Positions 6,373 through 14,965 of a DNA stretch of 64,000 nt are shown one piece after another (within the stretch, counting starts at the first letter, position 1; every line of letters begins with the position of its first letter). Origin of the DNA: Anaerolineae bacterium (GTDB lineage Bacteria > Chloroflexota > Anaerolineae > Aggregatilineales > Phototrophicaceae); the NCBI GenBank assembly GCA_022825675.1, contig JAJDWK010000046.1, positions 1 through 64,000 of the forward strand, in the 5' to 3' direction. A model generated the notes under the pieces. That model was given only the letters and a program-made list of their open reading frames with translations. It was not told the origin of the DNA and made no database searches. A program made the position numbers and the translations under genes.

Positions 6373-8766
6373 CTATATGCGGCTTGGCTGCATTTCGGCG
6401 GGAACTGCGGGCGGGTCTTCCACTTTTTTGAGGTCGCGCGCGAGGCGCCAGGCGCTGAAGTCACACTCTGGATAGCGGTCGCAGCCATAAAAGCGGCGTC
6501 CCTTGCGCGTCCGCCGCGCGACTACCTCGCCGCGATTTTCCGAGCCGCATTGCGGGCAGAGCAACCCCAGGCGCTCCAGATAGCGCTCTGTATGGCGGCA
6601 TTCGGGATAGTTGGAGCAGCCGATGAACTTGCCATAACGCGAGTGCTTGACCAACAGCTCGCCATCATCGCAGGTAGGGCAGAGGCGGCCGACTTTTTCC
6701 GAGACATCGGTACGCGGCATATTCTGGCGCGCATTCTCCAGCCGTTCGGCGAAGGGCTGATAAAATTCTTCCAGCATGGGCTGCCAATCCCGCTTCCCGC
6801 TTGAGATTTCGTCCAACTGTTTTTCCATGCCCGCGGTGAAATCATAGTCCATCTCGACATCAAAGAACTGCGTCAACAAATCGCTGACAACAGCGCCAGT
6901 CTTGGTAGGTTTCAGCTTGCGCTGTTCCTGCGTCACATAATCGCGCGCTTGGATGGTGCTGACGGTTGGCGCATAGGTGCTGGGGCGTCCGATGCCTTTT
7001 TCTTCCAGCACCTTAATCAGCGATGCTTCTGTGTAACGCGGTGGCGGCTGGGTGTGATGCTGCTCCGGTTTGATGGACCTGCGCGCGAGCAGCTCGCCCG
7101 CTGCCACCTGCGGGAGATATTCGTCGTCGTGCCCGCCTCTTCCCGAGCCGGAAATAGCGCGATGCCCGAGGAATTTAAGCTGCTTCCCCGAAGCGCGAAA
7201 CAGGTAGGGCATATCCGCGGCGGATAAACCGGCTTTAATCTCTATCTTGAGGGTATTGTCGACTCCATTCGCCATCTGGCTGGCGACAAATCGATTCCAA
7301 ATCAGCCGATAGAGTTTCAACTGGTCGGCATTGAGATGGGCTTTTATCGCTTCCGGGCTGCGCCTGACGCTGGTGGGGCGGATGGCTTCATGCGCTTCTT
7401 GCGCGCCCTTCGCCCGCGAGCGATAGCGCGGGGCTGTCTTCGGCAGATACGATTTGTCAAAACGTTCCTGGATATAGCGGCGGGCTTCCGCCTGCGCCTG
7501 CTTGGAAACTTGTACGCTGTCCGTGCGCATATAAGTTATCAGCCCGACCGATTTGTCCGCGCCGAGATTGATGCCTTCGTAGAGCTGTTGGGCGAGGCGC
7601 ATGGTGCGGTTGGCGCGGAACCCGAGCTGATTCGATGCCGCCTGCTGCAAGGTGCTGGTGGTAAATGGCGCTTTCGGCCGGTCCTGCCGTGTGCCCCGCT
7701 TGACGGAATCGACGATAAATTGGCTGCTCCGCAGCGCCTGCACATGGGGCTGCACGGCATTTTCGCTGTGTAATAATGGCGGTTTCTCGCTTTTCTTGCT
7801 GTAATTGACGCTTTGCCCGTCAATCTTTGCCAGGCGCGCGCGGAAGTTGGCGCTGCCGTTGCCCGTCTTCGCCAAATCAGCGTCGATTGTCCAGTATTCT
7901 GTCGGCACAAAAGCCTCAATTTCCTTTTCCCGCTCCACGACCAGCCGCAGCGCCACGCTCTGCACGCGCCCGCCAGATAAGCCGCCGCGCACTTTAGACC
8001 AAAGCAAGCGGGAAACCTGATAGCCGACCAGGCGGTCAAGAATGCGCCGCGCTTGCTGCGCGTTCACCAAGTCCATGTTGATGCCGCGCGGCTGGGCGAA
8101 GGCTTCCGCCACGGCGCTGTCGGTAATCTCATGGAAGACTACGCGCTGGGTTAGCGCCGCTGGCATTTCCGCCGCCGCCACCAAGTGCCAGGCGATGGCT
8201 TCGCCTTCGCGGTCGGGGTCTGTTGCCAGGTAGATTTCTTTTGCGTGTTCCGCCGCCGCCTTCAGCTCTTTGACAACTGCCCGCTTGTCGTTGGGTACGC
8301 GGTATTCCGGCTCAAAATTGCCTTCAATATCAACCGACAGGCGGCTCTTCAGCAAGTCGCGCACATGCCCTATCGACGACATGACGGTATAGCCATCGCC
8401 CAGAAAGCCGCCGATGCTGCGCGCTTTTGCCGGGGATTCGACGATGACCAGCTTGCCGATATTTCGCCGCCTCCCCGCTTTGGATTTCGCCGCGCGCGCT
8501 TTTGATTTGCCGCGCTTGCCCGCTTTGCCAGTTTTGGATGCCGCCTTCTTCTTGCGAGCGGGTCTTGGCACCTTCGCCGGCTTGGGAAGCCCCTCATGGG
8601 CGGCAGTCGCGCCGGTGCGGTACATCGCGGTGCCGCATTCCGGGCATGCGCCGCGTGTGGCGGGAGCGCCGGCGCGGTTATACATCGCCGTTGGCTCTTG
8701 GATGACGCGCTTTTCCCGGCATTTGAAGCAATAGGCTTGCAGCTGCGAGACGCTGTCGCTGCTCAT
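6373..8766 (-). CDS. topA: DNA topoisomerase I with an extra N-terminal zinc ribbon
   Basis: Type IA topoisomerase that relaxes negative supercoils by a transient 5'-phosphotyrosine link. At the N-terminus a small zinc ribbon (C13-x2-C16 ... C41-x2-C44) and a Lys/Ala/Arg-rich linker precede the Toprim domain, which starts near residue 103 with LVIVESPAKA and contains DPDREGEAIAWH. The active tyrosine lies in LITYMRTDS, near residue 412. Two C-terminal zinc ribbons (CPTC...C...C and CPQC...C...C) end the protein. The N-terminal ribbon plus basic linker is not part of classical TopA and probably adds nucleic acid binding. It follows manC by 29 bases in the minus run; dprA-topA linkage is common in bacteria. 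Confidence 0.95.
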   Translation of the reverse strand: MSSDSVSQLQAYCFKCREKRVIQEPTAMYNRAGAPATRGACPECGTAMYRTGATAAHEGLPKPAKVPRPARKKKAASKTGKAGKRGKSKARAAKSKAGRRRNIGKLVIVESPAKARSIGGFLGDGYTVMSSIGHVRDLLKSRLSVDIEGNFEPEYRVPNDKRAVVKELKAAAEHAKEIYLATDPDREGEAIAWHLVAAAEMPAALTQRVVFHEITDSAVAEAFAQPRGINMDLVNAQQARRILDRLVGYQVSRLLWSKVRGGLSGGRVQSVALRLVVEREKEIEAFVPTEYWTIDADLAKTGNGSANFRARLAKIDGQSVNYSKKSEKPPLLHSENAVQPHVQALRSSQFIVDSVKRGTRQDRPKAPFTTSTLQQAASNQLGFRANRTMRLAQQLYEGINLGADKSVGLITYMRTDSVQVSKQAQAEARRYIQERFDKSYLPKTAPRYRSRAKGAQEAHEAIRPTSVRRSPEAIKAHLNADQLKLYRLIWNRFVASQMANGVDNTLKIEIKAGLSAADMPYLFRASGKQLKFLGHRAISGSGRGGHDDEYLPQVAAGELLARRSIKPEQHHTQPPPRYTEASLIKVLEEKGIGRPSTYAPTVSTIQARDYVTQEQRKLKPTKTGAVVSDLLTQFFDVEMDYDFTAGMEKQLDEISSGKRDWQPMLEEFYQPFAERLENARQNMPRTDVSEKVGRLCPTCDDGELLVKHSRYGKFIGCSNYPECRHTERYLERLGLLCPQCGSENRGEVVARRTRKGRRFYGCDRYPECDFSAWRLARDLKKVEDPPAVPAEMQPSRI

Positions 8767-8795
8767 GTTCCGTCCTCGTCTAGGTATCAGCGGCG

Positions 8796-9881
8796 CTAGA
8801 GAAACTCGTCATTGCCATTTTCTCGCAAGTATTCAACGACCTGCTTGACATCTTGTGTGCGGTCTTTGTGGCAGAGCAAAAGCACATCATCAGTATCCAC
8901 CACGACAATATCTTCGACGCCGATCGCCACCGCCAGCCGGTCGCTAAATACCAAAGTATCGCGGGTATCGAGGATGACGCGGTTTTCGCTGCTTTTGCCT
9001 TTGATGCAATTGCCAAAGCTGTCCTGCGGCAAAATATCATATAAGGATGCCCAGGTGCCAACATCGCTCCAGCCCAAGTCTATCGGAATGACGGCGATGT
9101 GTTCCGCTTTTTCCATGATGGCGACATCAATGGACAACCGTGGCATGGACTCCCAGACATCGTGTAATTTCTGCTGATATTCGGGCGCGTCAAATGCCGA
9201 TTGCAAATAGCTGCACAGGGCGTACATGGCGGGCTGATAGCGCTCCAGGTCTTGCATGGCGCGGTCCACCCGCCAGACAAACATGCCAGAATTCCAACTG
9301 TAATGCCCGGAAGCCAGGAAATGGGTGGCGCGCACGATATCCGGCTTTTCGGTGAAGCGCCGTGATTGATAATAAGCGAAGCCGTCAACCTCGCCGATAG
9401 CTTCGCCTTGTTCGATGTAGCCGAAGCCGGTTGCTGGATATGTCGGCGCGATGCCCAGGGTGACAATGCGTCCCGCCTGCGCGATCTGCCAAGCCGCTTG
9501 TAAGACTTGGCGGAATTTCCGCGGCTGCCCAATATGATGATCAGCCGTCAAAATCGCGACAGTTGCTTCGGGATCACGCTTTTGCATGGTGGCGAGCGCC
9601 AGCGCCAAGGCGGGTCCCGTATTTTTGGGGTAAGGCTCGATGATGAAATTCTCTTGAGGTATCTGCGGCGCTTCCCGCATGAGGTCGGCAGCATGCTCAG
9701 CGCCAGTCACCACGAAGATGTCTGCCGGCGGGAACAGCGGCTCGATCCGTTCCACGCTGGTGCGGAACATCGAGTGCTCGTCTATCAGGGGCAGCATCTG
9801 CTTGGGCAGCCGCGCGCGGCTCATGGGCCAGAGGCGGGTGCCATGCCCGCCGGCGGCAATAAGCGCATAACAGTGTTTCAT
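8796..9881 (-). CDS. manC: Mannose-1-phosphate guanylyltransferase
   Basis: Converts GTP and mannose 1-phosphate to GDP-mannose, the donor for mannose- and fucose-containing glycans. The nucleotidyltransferase signature GGHGTRLWPMSR with the downstream KQML is at the N-terminus, the sugar-binding FTEKPD motif and NSGMFVWR follow, and the left-handed beta-helix tail is short. At 361 residues it fits the stand-alone guanylyltransferase rather than the bifunctional isomerase fusion. ATG 9881 lies 11 bases after the dprA stop; the Shine-Dalgarno site is weak, suggesting coupled translation. Its place between dprA and topA is not a functional link that can be explained from sequence. Confidence 0.9.
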   Translation of the reverse strand: MKHCYALIAAGGHGTRLWPMSRARLPKQMLPLIDEHSMFRTSVERIEPLFPPADIFVVTGAEHAADLMREAPQIPQENFIIEPYPKNTGPALALALATMQKRDPEATVAILTADHHIGQPRKFRQVLQAAWQIAQAGRIVTLGIAPTYPATGFGYIEQGEAIGEVDGFAYYQSRRFTEKPDIVRATHFLASGHYSWNSGMFVWRVDRAMQDLERYQPAMYALCSYLQSAFDAPEYQQKLHDVWESMPRLSIDVAIMEKAEHIAVIPIDLGWSDVGTWASLYDILPQDSFGNCIKGKSSENRVILDTRDTLVFSDRLAVAIGVEDIVVVDTDDVLLLCHKDRTQDVKQVVEYLRENGNDEFL

Positions 9882-9892
9882 CGTCTCAGCTT

Positions 9893-11002
9893 TCAGTTCC
9901 CCGGGGGACGCGCGCGACAGTATTGCATAGGTCCGGCATTTTCCGCAAGTCCCTTTAATTCTAGCATCGTCAAAGCGCTGGTCACGGTGGCGGTGGGCAA
10001 ATCCGTCTGGCGCACGATCCAATCGACATGCGCGGGCTCGGCGCTCAAGTGTTGCAGAATCGCTTCTTCGGCAGCATCTACTGATGGGTTCGCTTCCGCC
10101 TGAATAAGCGTCTGCGAGGCGACAAAAGAAACATCAAGTTCATCAAGAATATCATCAACCGCGCGTACCAGTTTCGCGCCTTCCTGCAGCAATATATTGC
10201 AGCCTTCGCCCATTTTGTTATAGATATTCTGCGGCACGGCGAAGACTTCCCGCCCCTGTTCATTGGCGTGGGCGACTGTGTTCAAGGCACCGCTTTTGGC
10301 GGGCGCTTCCGCCACCAATACACCCAGCGACAAGCCGCTGATGATGCGATTGCGCTGGGGGAAATTCTTGCCCAGCGGCGGCGAGCCCAAAGGCATCTCG
10401 CTGAGAATCGCGCCATTTTCACTGATGGCTTCCGCCAGTTCCTGATGCTGCCGCGGGTAGACGCTGTCGATGCCAGTAGCAACCACAGCGATAGTGCGTC
10501 CACCGCCAGCGAGCGCGCCTTGATGGGCAGCGCCATCGATACCCTGCGCCAAACCCGATACAACTGTGATGCCAGCCTGCGCCAGCTCTCGCCCCAGCTG
10601 ATGCGCGACATCCCAGCCATAGCGGCTGGCTTTGCGCGTGCCGACGATTGCCAGGCATTTCTCCCGCGCGGCGCTGATGTCCCCGCGCGCATAGAGCAAT
10701 AGCGGCGGGTTCGCCAGGGAACGCAGCAACTCCGGGTAAGCCTCATCCGCCTGGCAGATAAGCGATGCGCCGGCGCGCTGGACGCGGTCCAGCTCTTCAT
10801 CCAGCGTAATCGCCCGGCGTTTCTGACAGAATTGCCGCAGCAAAGAAAGCGGCAGGTTCAGGCGCATCAAGCCCGCGTCCGGCTCCAGCCAGAGCGCTTC
10901 CGCGCTGTCAAAATGCGCCAATAGCCGCGAGAGCTTGACCGGACCAAAGTCACGGATTAGGTGCAGCCCCAGCCAGTACTTTTGCTGCTCCAGCGTTGGC
11001 AT
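9893..11002 (-). CDS. dprA: DNA-processing protein DprA
   Basis: DprA binds incoming single-stranded DNA and loads RecA during natural transformation; it is also kept in many bacteria not known to be competent. An N-terminal SAM/HhH-like region is followed by the Rossmann-type core with AIVGTRKASRYG, VSGLAQGIDGAAHQGAL, and FPQRNRIISGLS. A C-terminal winged helix (VDWIVRQTDLPTATV) is present. Full length at 369 residues. It sits between rimM and manC in the minus run and is followed by topA one gene later, a widespread neighbourhood. Confidence 0.93.
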   Translation of the reverse strand: MPTLEQQKYWLGLHLIRDFGPVKLSRLLAHFDSAEALWLEPDAGLMRLNLPLSLLRQFCQKRRAITLDEELDRVQRAGASLICQADEAYPELLRSLANPPLLLYARGDISAAREKCLAIVGTRKASRYGWDVAHQLGRELAQAGITVVSGLAQGIDGAAHQGALAGGGRTIAVVATGIDSVYPRQHQELAEAISENGAILSEMPLGSPPLGKNFPQRNRIISGLSLGVLVAEAPAKSGALNTVAHANEQGREVFAVPQNIYNKMGEGCNILLQEGAKLVRAVDDILDELDVSFVASQTLIQAEANPSVDAAEEAILQHLSAEPAHVDWIVRQTDLPTATVTSALTMLELKGLAENAGPMQYCRARPPGN

Positions 11003-11057
11003 AAACTCCGTTCAAAGCATTCTAGGCGGGGACTGCAAACAGCGATTACGCGGCAAT

Positions 11058-11591
11058 CTATGGCGCTGGCAGCAAGCCCTCGGGCAAAGTCATGCGCACC
11101 TCTTGCGCCGCGAAATCGATCTCGTCGATTGTGCCGTCGTGAGCCGGCAATAGCAGCTCGCCATAAGCGCCGCCATCAACAACATAGACATCATTGGCGC
11201 CGGTTTCAATCACTTCGGTAATTTTGCCCAGCGCTTCTCCATCAGCGCGCGCAGTCAAGCCGATGAGTTGAAACAGGTAGTATTGCCCATCCGCCAGCGG
11301 CAGCGCCTGCTCGCGCTTGATCAAAACATATTTGCCGCGATAGGCTTCGGCAGCGCTGCGGTCGCTGCAGCCTTCCAGTTTGAGCAGAGCATAGTTTTTG
11401 TGAAAGCGCAAGCCAAGCAGCGGCTGGGCATCCCCCTGCCGGGACTGCGGCGAATCCGCCAGCGTGATGTATTCCAGATCCGCCAGCTGCCCCGGGCTAT
11501 CGGTGAGAATGCGCATGCGCAGCTCCCCCCGGATGCCGTGGGGGCGGAGGATTTTGCCGACTACAACATAGGGTGGCAGCGCTGCGGGCAT
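11058..11591 (-). CDS. rimM: Ribosome maturation factor RimM
   Basis: RimM binds ribosomal protein S19 and helps mature the 3' domain of 16S rRNA in the 30S subunit. The N-terminal beta barrel starts with VVVGKILRPHGIRGELRM, the family signature. The C-terminal PRC-barrel carries LGKITEVIETGANDVYVV and LLPAHDGTIDEID. Length of 177 residues is typical. The start is six bases beyond the khpA stop, so it belongs to the ffh-rpsP-khpA-rimM unit, the order known from Firmicutes and other phyla. The usual next gene, trmD, is missing here. Confidence 0.95.
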   Translation of the reverse strand: MPAALPPYVVVGKILRPHGIRGELRMRILTDSPGQLADLEYITLADSPQSRQGDAQPLLGLRFHKNYALLKLEGCSDRSAAEAYRGKYVLIKREQALPLADGQYYLFQLIGLTARADGEALGKITEVIETGANDVYVVDGGAYGELLLPAHDGTIDEIDFAAQEVRMTLPEGLLPAP

Positions 11592-11597
11592 GGAAAG

Positions 11598-11867
11598 CTA
11601 TTCGATTTCCAAGATGACGCGCTGCCGCCGTTCGCCGCCGTATTCGTTTTCGCCAGCGGCGATGGCGCGCAGCAGGGCGCGGATGGAATTGGCTACCCGT
11701 CCGCTGCGCCCGATGACGCGCCCCATATCGCCAGAAGCCACCGAAAGCTCCACGATGATGTTGCGCCCGGCTTCGCGGCAGTTTACCTGAACTTCGTCTG
11801 GCGCGCTGACGAGATTGCGCGCGATGTATTCGACCAGCGCTTCTTCTGCCCTGGGCATGTCCGCCAT
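11598..11867 (-). CDS. khpA: KH-domain RNA-binding protein KhpA
   Basis: An 89-residue single KH domain with the core VIGRSGRVANSIRALLRA, matching the GxxG loop (here GRSG) that grips single-stranded RNA. In Firmicutes KhpA works with KhpB and affects cell division and elongation; the same role here is inferred only. ATG 11867 is four bases beyond the rpsP stop. A longer frame extends upstream through rpsP, but the family length and operon spacing rule it out. Confidence 0.92.
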   Translation of the reverse strand: MADMPRAEEALVEYIARNLVSAPDEVQVNCREAGRNIIVELSVASGDMGRVIGRSGRVANSIRALLRAIAAGENEYGGERRQRVILEIE

Positions 11868-11871
11868 AATC

Positions 11872-12294
11872 TTAGCTTTCCGCCGCGGCTTTTTGTTCCG
11901 CGGCCAGGCGCTTCGCTTCCCGCGCTTTGATTTTGCTTTCGCCAGGTCCCGGCGCTGGGTAATTTGTCTTGGGGCTGGGCAGCTCGGGACGGTTGGCTTC
12001 CGCCTCCGCCACCAGCGCCTCGCGGCTTTCGCCCTGGCGCAAGCGGTGGAAGCGCTCCCAAGTGCCCGTGTGCTCCAGCAGGCGGCGCACGGCGTCACTA
12101 GGCTGAGCGCCAACGCTCAGCCAATACAGGGCGCGGTCTTCGTCGATGATTTCGGTGGCGGGACGGGTGCGTGGGTTGTAGTGCCCGATATTCTCCAGGT
12201 AGCTGCCATTGCGCGCTTTGCGCTGGTCGGTGACGACAATGCGATAGCTGGGTTGGCGCTTCAAGCCTTGACGGCGTAAGCGTATGCGAACCAT
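11872..12294 (-). CDS. rpsP: 30S ribosomal protein S16, with C-terminal extension
   Basis: S16 is a primary 16S rRNA-binding protein of the 30S body. The N-terminus MVRIRLRRQGLKRQPSYRIV and GSYLENIGHYNP identify it. The bacterial core is about 80-90 residues; this protein has 140, with a tail rich in Ala, Glu, Lys and Pro after residue 90. The start has AGAGGAG upstream. It follows ffh by 20 bases and precedes khpA by 4. Confidence 0.96.
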   Translation of the reverse strand: MVRIRLRRQGLKRQPSYRIVVTDQRKARNGSYLENIGHYNPRTRPATEIIDEDRALYWLSVGAQPSDAVRRLLEHTGTWERFHRLRQGESREALVAEAEANRPELPSPKTNYPAPGPGESKIKAREAKRLAAEQKAAAES

Positions 12295-12314
12295 AAATTT
12301 CTCCTCTGCCCGGC

Positions 12315-13652
12315 TCAGGCACTGAGCCCGGGGATATTTGGCATTTTGCCTCTGCTGATTTGATTCATGAGCCGGCTCATCTGCTTGAATTGCTTGAGCA
12401 GCTCGTTGACATCGCGCACTTCCACGCCGCTGCCAGCGGCGATGCGGCGCTTGCGGCTGGCTTTGAGTATGCGCGGGTGCTGCCGTTCCTGCGGCGTCAT
12501 CGAATTGATGATAGCCTCAACTTTCTTAATGCGCTGCTCAATTTCTTCGTTATCAAAATCGGCTTGCATCTGCAATTTGGACATGCCAGGGATCATGCCC
12601 ATCACCTTGCCCAGCGGTCCCATCCGGCGGATTTTCTGCAGCTGGTCGAGGAAATCCTGCAAAGTAAATTCATTTTTCATGATTTTGCTTTGCAGGCGCA
12701 GCGCTTCTTCTTCTTCATAGACCGATTCGGTCTTTTCAATCAGCGACATGATGTCGCCCATGCCCAGGATGCGCTGGGCGATGCGATCCGGGTGGAAAAG
12801 CTCCAGCGTATCCGCGCTGATCTTTTCCCCCGTGCCCATGAATTTGATGGGCACGCCCGTAACCGCGCGCATGGAAAGGGCGGCGCCACCGCGGGCATCG
12901 CCATCCACCTTGGTTAATATCAAACCCGTGATGCCCAGCCGCTCGTTGAAACCGCGGGCGATATTGACGGCTTCTTGCCCGGTCATGGCATCCGCCACCA
13001 GCAGGATTTCGGCGGGGGCGGCAATGCGTTTGATATCTTCCAACTCATCCATCAAGCCGGCATCAATCTGCAGCCGCCCGGCGGTATCCACCAGGACGAT
13101 ATCCGCATCCAGCTCCCGCGCCTGTTTCAAACCCCGTTTGACAATTGTCGGCGGTTTTGCCGATGTGCCTTCTTCGTAATAAGGCACATTTATCTGCTTC
13201 GCCAAAGTAACCAGCTGATCGACCGCGGCGGGGCGATAGGTATCCGCCGCAATCATCAGCGGTTTGCGCCCCTCCGAGCGCAGGCGCAGCGCCAGCTTGG
13301 CGCCGTTGGTGGTCTTGCCCGAGCCTTGCAAGCCAACAAGCATGATGACATGGGGTTTGGCGCTGCCGCTATAATTGAGGCGGCCCGCCTCGCCCAGCAT
13401 AGCCACCATCTCTTCGTGAATAATCTTGAAGACGCCTTCGCTGGGTTTGAGCGCCTTGTGCACTTCTTCGCCGAGGGCGCGACCGCGCACCGTTTTGATG
13501 AAGTCCTTGACGATAGGCAGCGCGACATCCGCTTCCAAGAGCGCCATGCGCACTTCCCGCATGACGGATTTGATATCGGATTCTTTGACGCGGCCGCCCT
13601 TGCGCAAACCTTCAAAGGCGGTGTCTAACCGTTGGGATAAGGATTCAAACAT
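12315..13652 (-). CDS. ffh: Signal recognition particle protein Ffh
   Basis: The SRP GTPase that binds signal peptides of nascent membrane proteins and delivers ribosomes to FtsY at the membrane. The N domain (SLSQRLDTAFEGLRKGG) precedes the G domain with P-loop GLQGSGKTTNGAK, DTAGRLQID, TKVDGDARGG, and the methionine-rich M domain begins near residue 300 and ends with KMPNIPG. ATG 13652 has AGGAAG just upstream and a strong promoter follows upstream. First gene of the minus operon that runs at least through rimM. Confidence 0.96.
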   Translation of the reverse strand: MFESLSQRLDTAFEGLRKGGRVKESDIKSVMREVRMALLEADVALPIVKDFIKTVRGRALGEEVHKALKPSEGVFKIIHEEMVAMLGEAGRLNYSGSAKPHVIMLVGLQGSGKTTNGAKLALRLRSEGRKPLMIAADTYRPAAVDQLVTLAKQINVPYYEEGTSAKPPTIVKRGLKQARELDADIVLVDTAGRLQIDAGLMDELEDIKRIAAPAEILLVADAMTGQEAVNIARGFNERLGITGLILTKVDGDARGGAALSMRAVTGVPIKFMGTGEKISADTLELFHPDRIAQRILGMGDIMSLIEKTESVYEEEEALRLQSKIMKNEFTLQDFLDQLQKIRRMGPLGKVMGMIPGMSKLQMQADFDNEEIEQRIKKVEAIINSMTPQERQHPRILKASRKRRIAAGSGVEVRDVNELLKQFKQMSRLMNQISRGKMPNIPGLSA

Positions 13653-13680
13653 GCCGCTTCCTGATACATTTCCACCGGGC

Positions 13681-13709
13681 ATTGTAGGGCAGTTGATATA
13701 GCGCGTCAA
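13681..13709 (-). promoter_or_regulatory. Strong sigma70-type promoter of the ffh operon
   Basis: On the minus strand TTGACG (13704-13709), exactly 17 bases, then TACAAT (13681-13686), about 30 bases ahead of the ffh start. Close to consensus in both boxes. Confidence 0.82.
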
Positions 13710-13739
13710 GGTCTGGCTGCGGGGGGAACAGCGCAATAG

Positions 13740-14939
13740 TTATTCCGGCTCATACTCGGTGACGCCACGTGCGGGGATGCGCCGCAGCATCACCACAAAG
13801 GCGAGCAAACCCATCACTGACGCCACCGCGCCAACCAGCAGAAAACTGCCGCCGCTGACGCTATAGAGCCAGCCGCCCAAAGCCGCGCCGCCAACCCGCC
13901 CCAGCGCGTGCGCGCCCATATTGGCGCTCATCATGACCGCGCGGGCATCGGGCAGAATCTCGGTGAAGAGCGGGAAGGAAGCGACAATCGACGCTTCGAT
14001 GCAGATGAACATCAGAAAGATGGCAGCCATCGCCAAGGGCAGGCTGAAAGCGAGGTTGGGGATGATGAAGAACAGGCAGGCGGCGGCGAGCATGCCATAC
14101 ATCGCGGTGCGCTTGACGCCGAAGCGGTCCGCCAGCGAGATGACGATGACCTCGCCGATGACCTCGCCGATAGCGATGACGATGGTGACTACGCCCAGCG
14201 CTGTCAGCAGCAAATCGAAGCTGCTCCCCATCCACAGCCCGTAATTGATAAAAAACATCTCATGCGAGCCTGCCAGGCAAAGCGAGAAGAGCAAGGCGAA
14301 TAAAGCGGGCGGATGAGCGCTGACCGCGCGCATCGCCGTCAGCGGGTTTATCATGCGGATGCGCTTGGGCGCGCCGCTGGATTTCGCGCCTGGCTCCACC
14401 AATGCCCACAGCGCCAGCGCGCCTAAAGCGGACATCGCCGCGATAAACAAAAATACCGTCCCCAAACTGCGGGTATCCAACAGAAAGCCCGCCACCGGCG
14501 CCGCGATAAAGAGGGACAGCGCCCAGCTGAGCTCGGCGATGCCCATGACGCGGGCGCGGCGGCGGAAGTGGATGGTATCGCCGAAATAGGCTTGTATCGT
14601 CGGGTCATAGATGATTTTGCCCAAGCCCAGGCAGAACATCACGACAACAAAAACGCCATAGCTGGAAAACAGCGCCGCCAGCAAACTCATGCCCATCATA
14701 AAGAGCAGCACCGCGACCATTACTGTTTTGCGGCCGTAATGTTCCGAAATTGAGCCGAGTATCGGGCTGAGCAATCCCGCGCTGTTGTTTAAGGCGATGA
14801 CATTTTGGATGTTTTCGGCGGGCACATGTAAGCCGGCGGCGATAGGCGAAACGAAGGGATAGGCGAAGCGCTTGGCGATATTTACCGCCAGGCGCGCAAA
14901 AAATATGGCGAAGACAGAACGGGCGATGTTTGCGCTCAC
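13740..14939 (-). CDS. Major facilitator superfamily transporter
   Basis: A 399-residue polytopic membrane protein with about twelve hydrophobic helices. The MFS loop 2-3 signature appears as GSISEHYGRKTVMV, and the related loop 8-9 motif as LADRFGVKRTAMYG. The fold suggests a proton-coupled efflux or uptake carrier; the substrate is not readable. Translation starts at GTG 14939, with a GAGGGA about 15 bases upstream. It is the last gene of the alaS-to-MFS minus run and lies 26 bases beyond the alkaline-phosphatase-fold enzyme gene. Confidence 0.85.
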   Translation of the reverse strand: MSANIARSVFAIFFARLAVNIAKRFAYPFVSPIAAGLHVPAENIQNVIALNNSAGLLSPILGSISEHYGRKTVMVAVLLFMMGMSLLAALFSSYGVFVVVMFCLGLGKIIYDPTIQAYFGDTIHFRRRARVMGIAELSWALSLFIAAPVAGFLLDTRSLGTVFLFIAAMSALGALALWALVEPGAKSSGAPKRIRMINPLTAMRAVSAHPPALFALLFSLCLAGSHEMFFINYGLWMGSSFDLLLTALGVVTIVIAIGEVIGEVIVISLADRFGVKRTAMYGMLAAACLFFIIPNLAFSLPLAMAAIFLMFICIEASIVASFPLFTEILPDARAVMMSANMGAHALGRVGGAALGGWLYSVSGGSFLLVGAVASVMGLLAFVVMLRRIPARGVTEYEPE

Positions 14940-14965
14940 GGTGGCGGAAATCCCTCGGTGTAAGC

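Noticed and set aside
11868..12113. N-terminal extension of khpA through the rpsP gene
   Set aside because: The extension is an out-of-frame reading of rpsP; KhpA proteins are single KH domains of about 80 residues.
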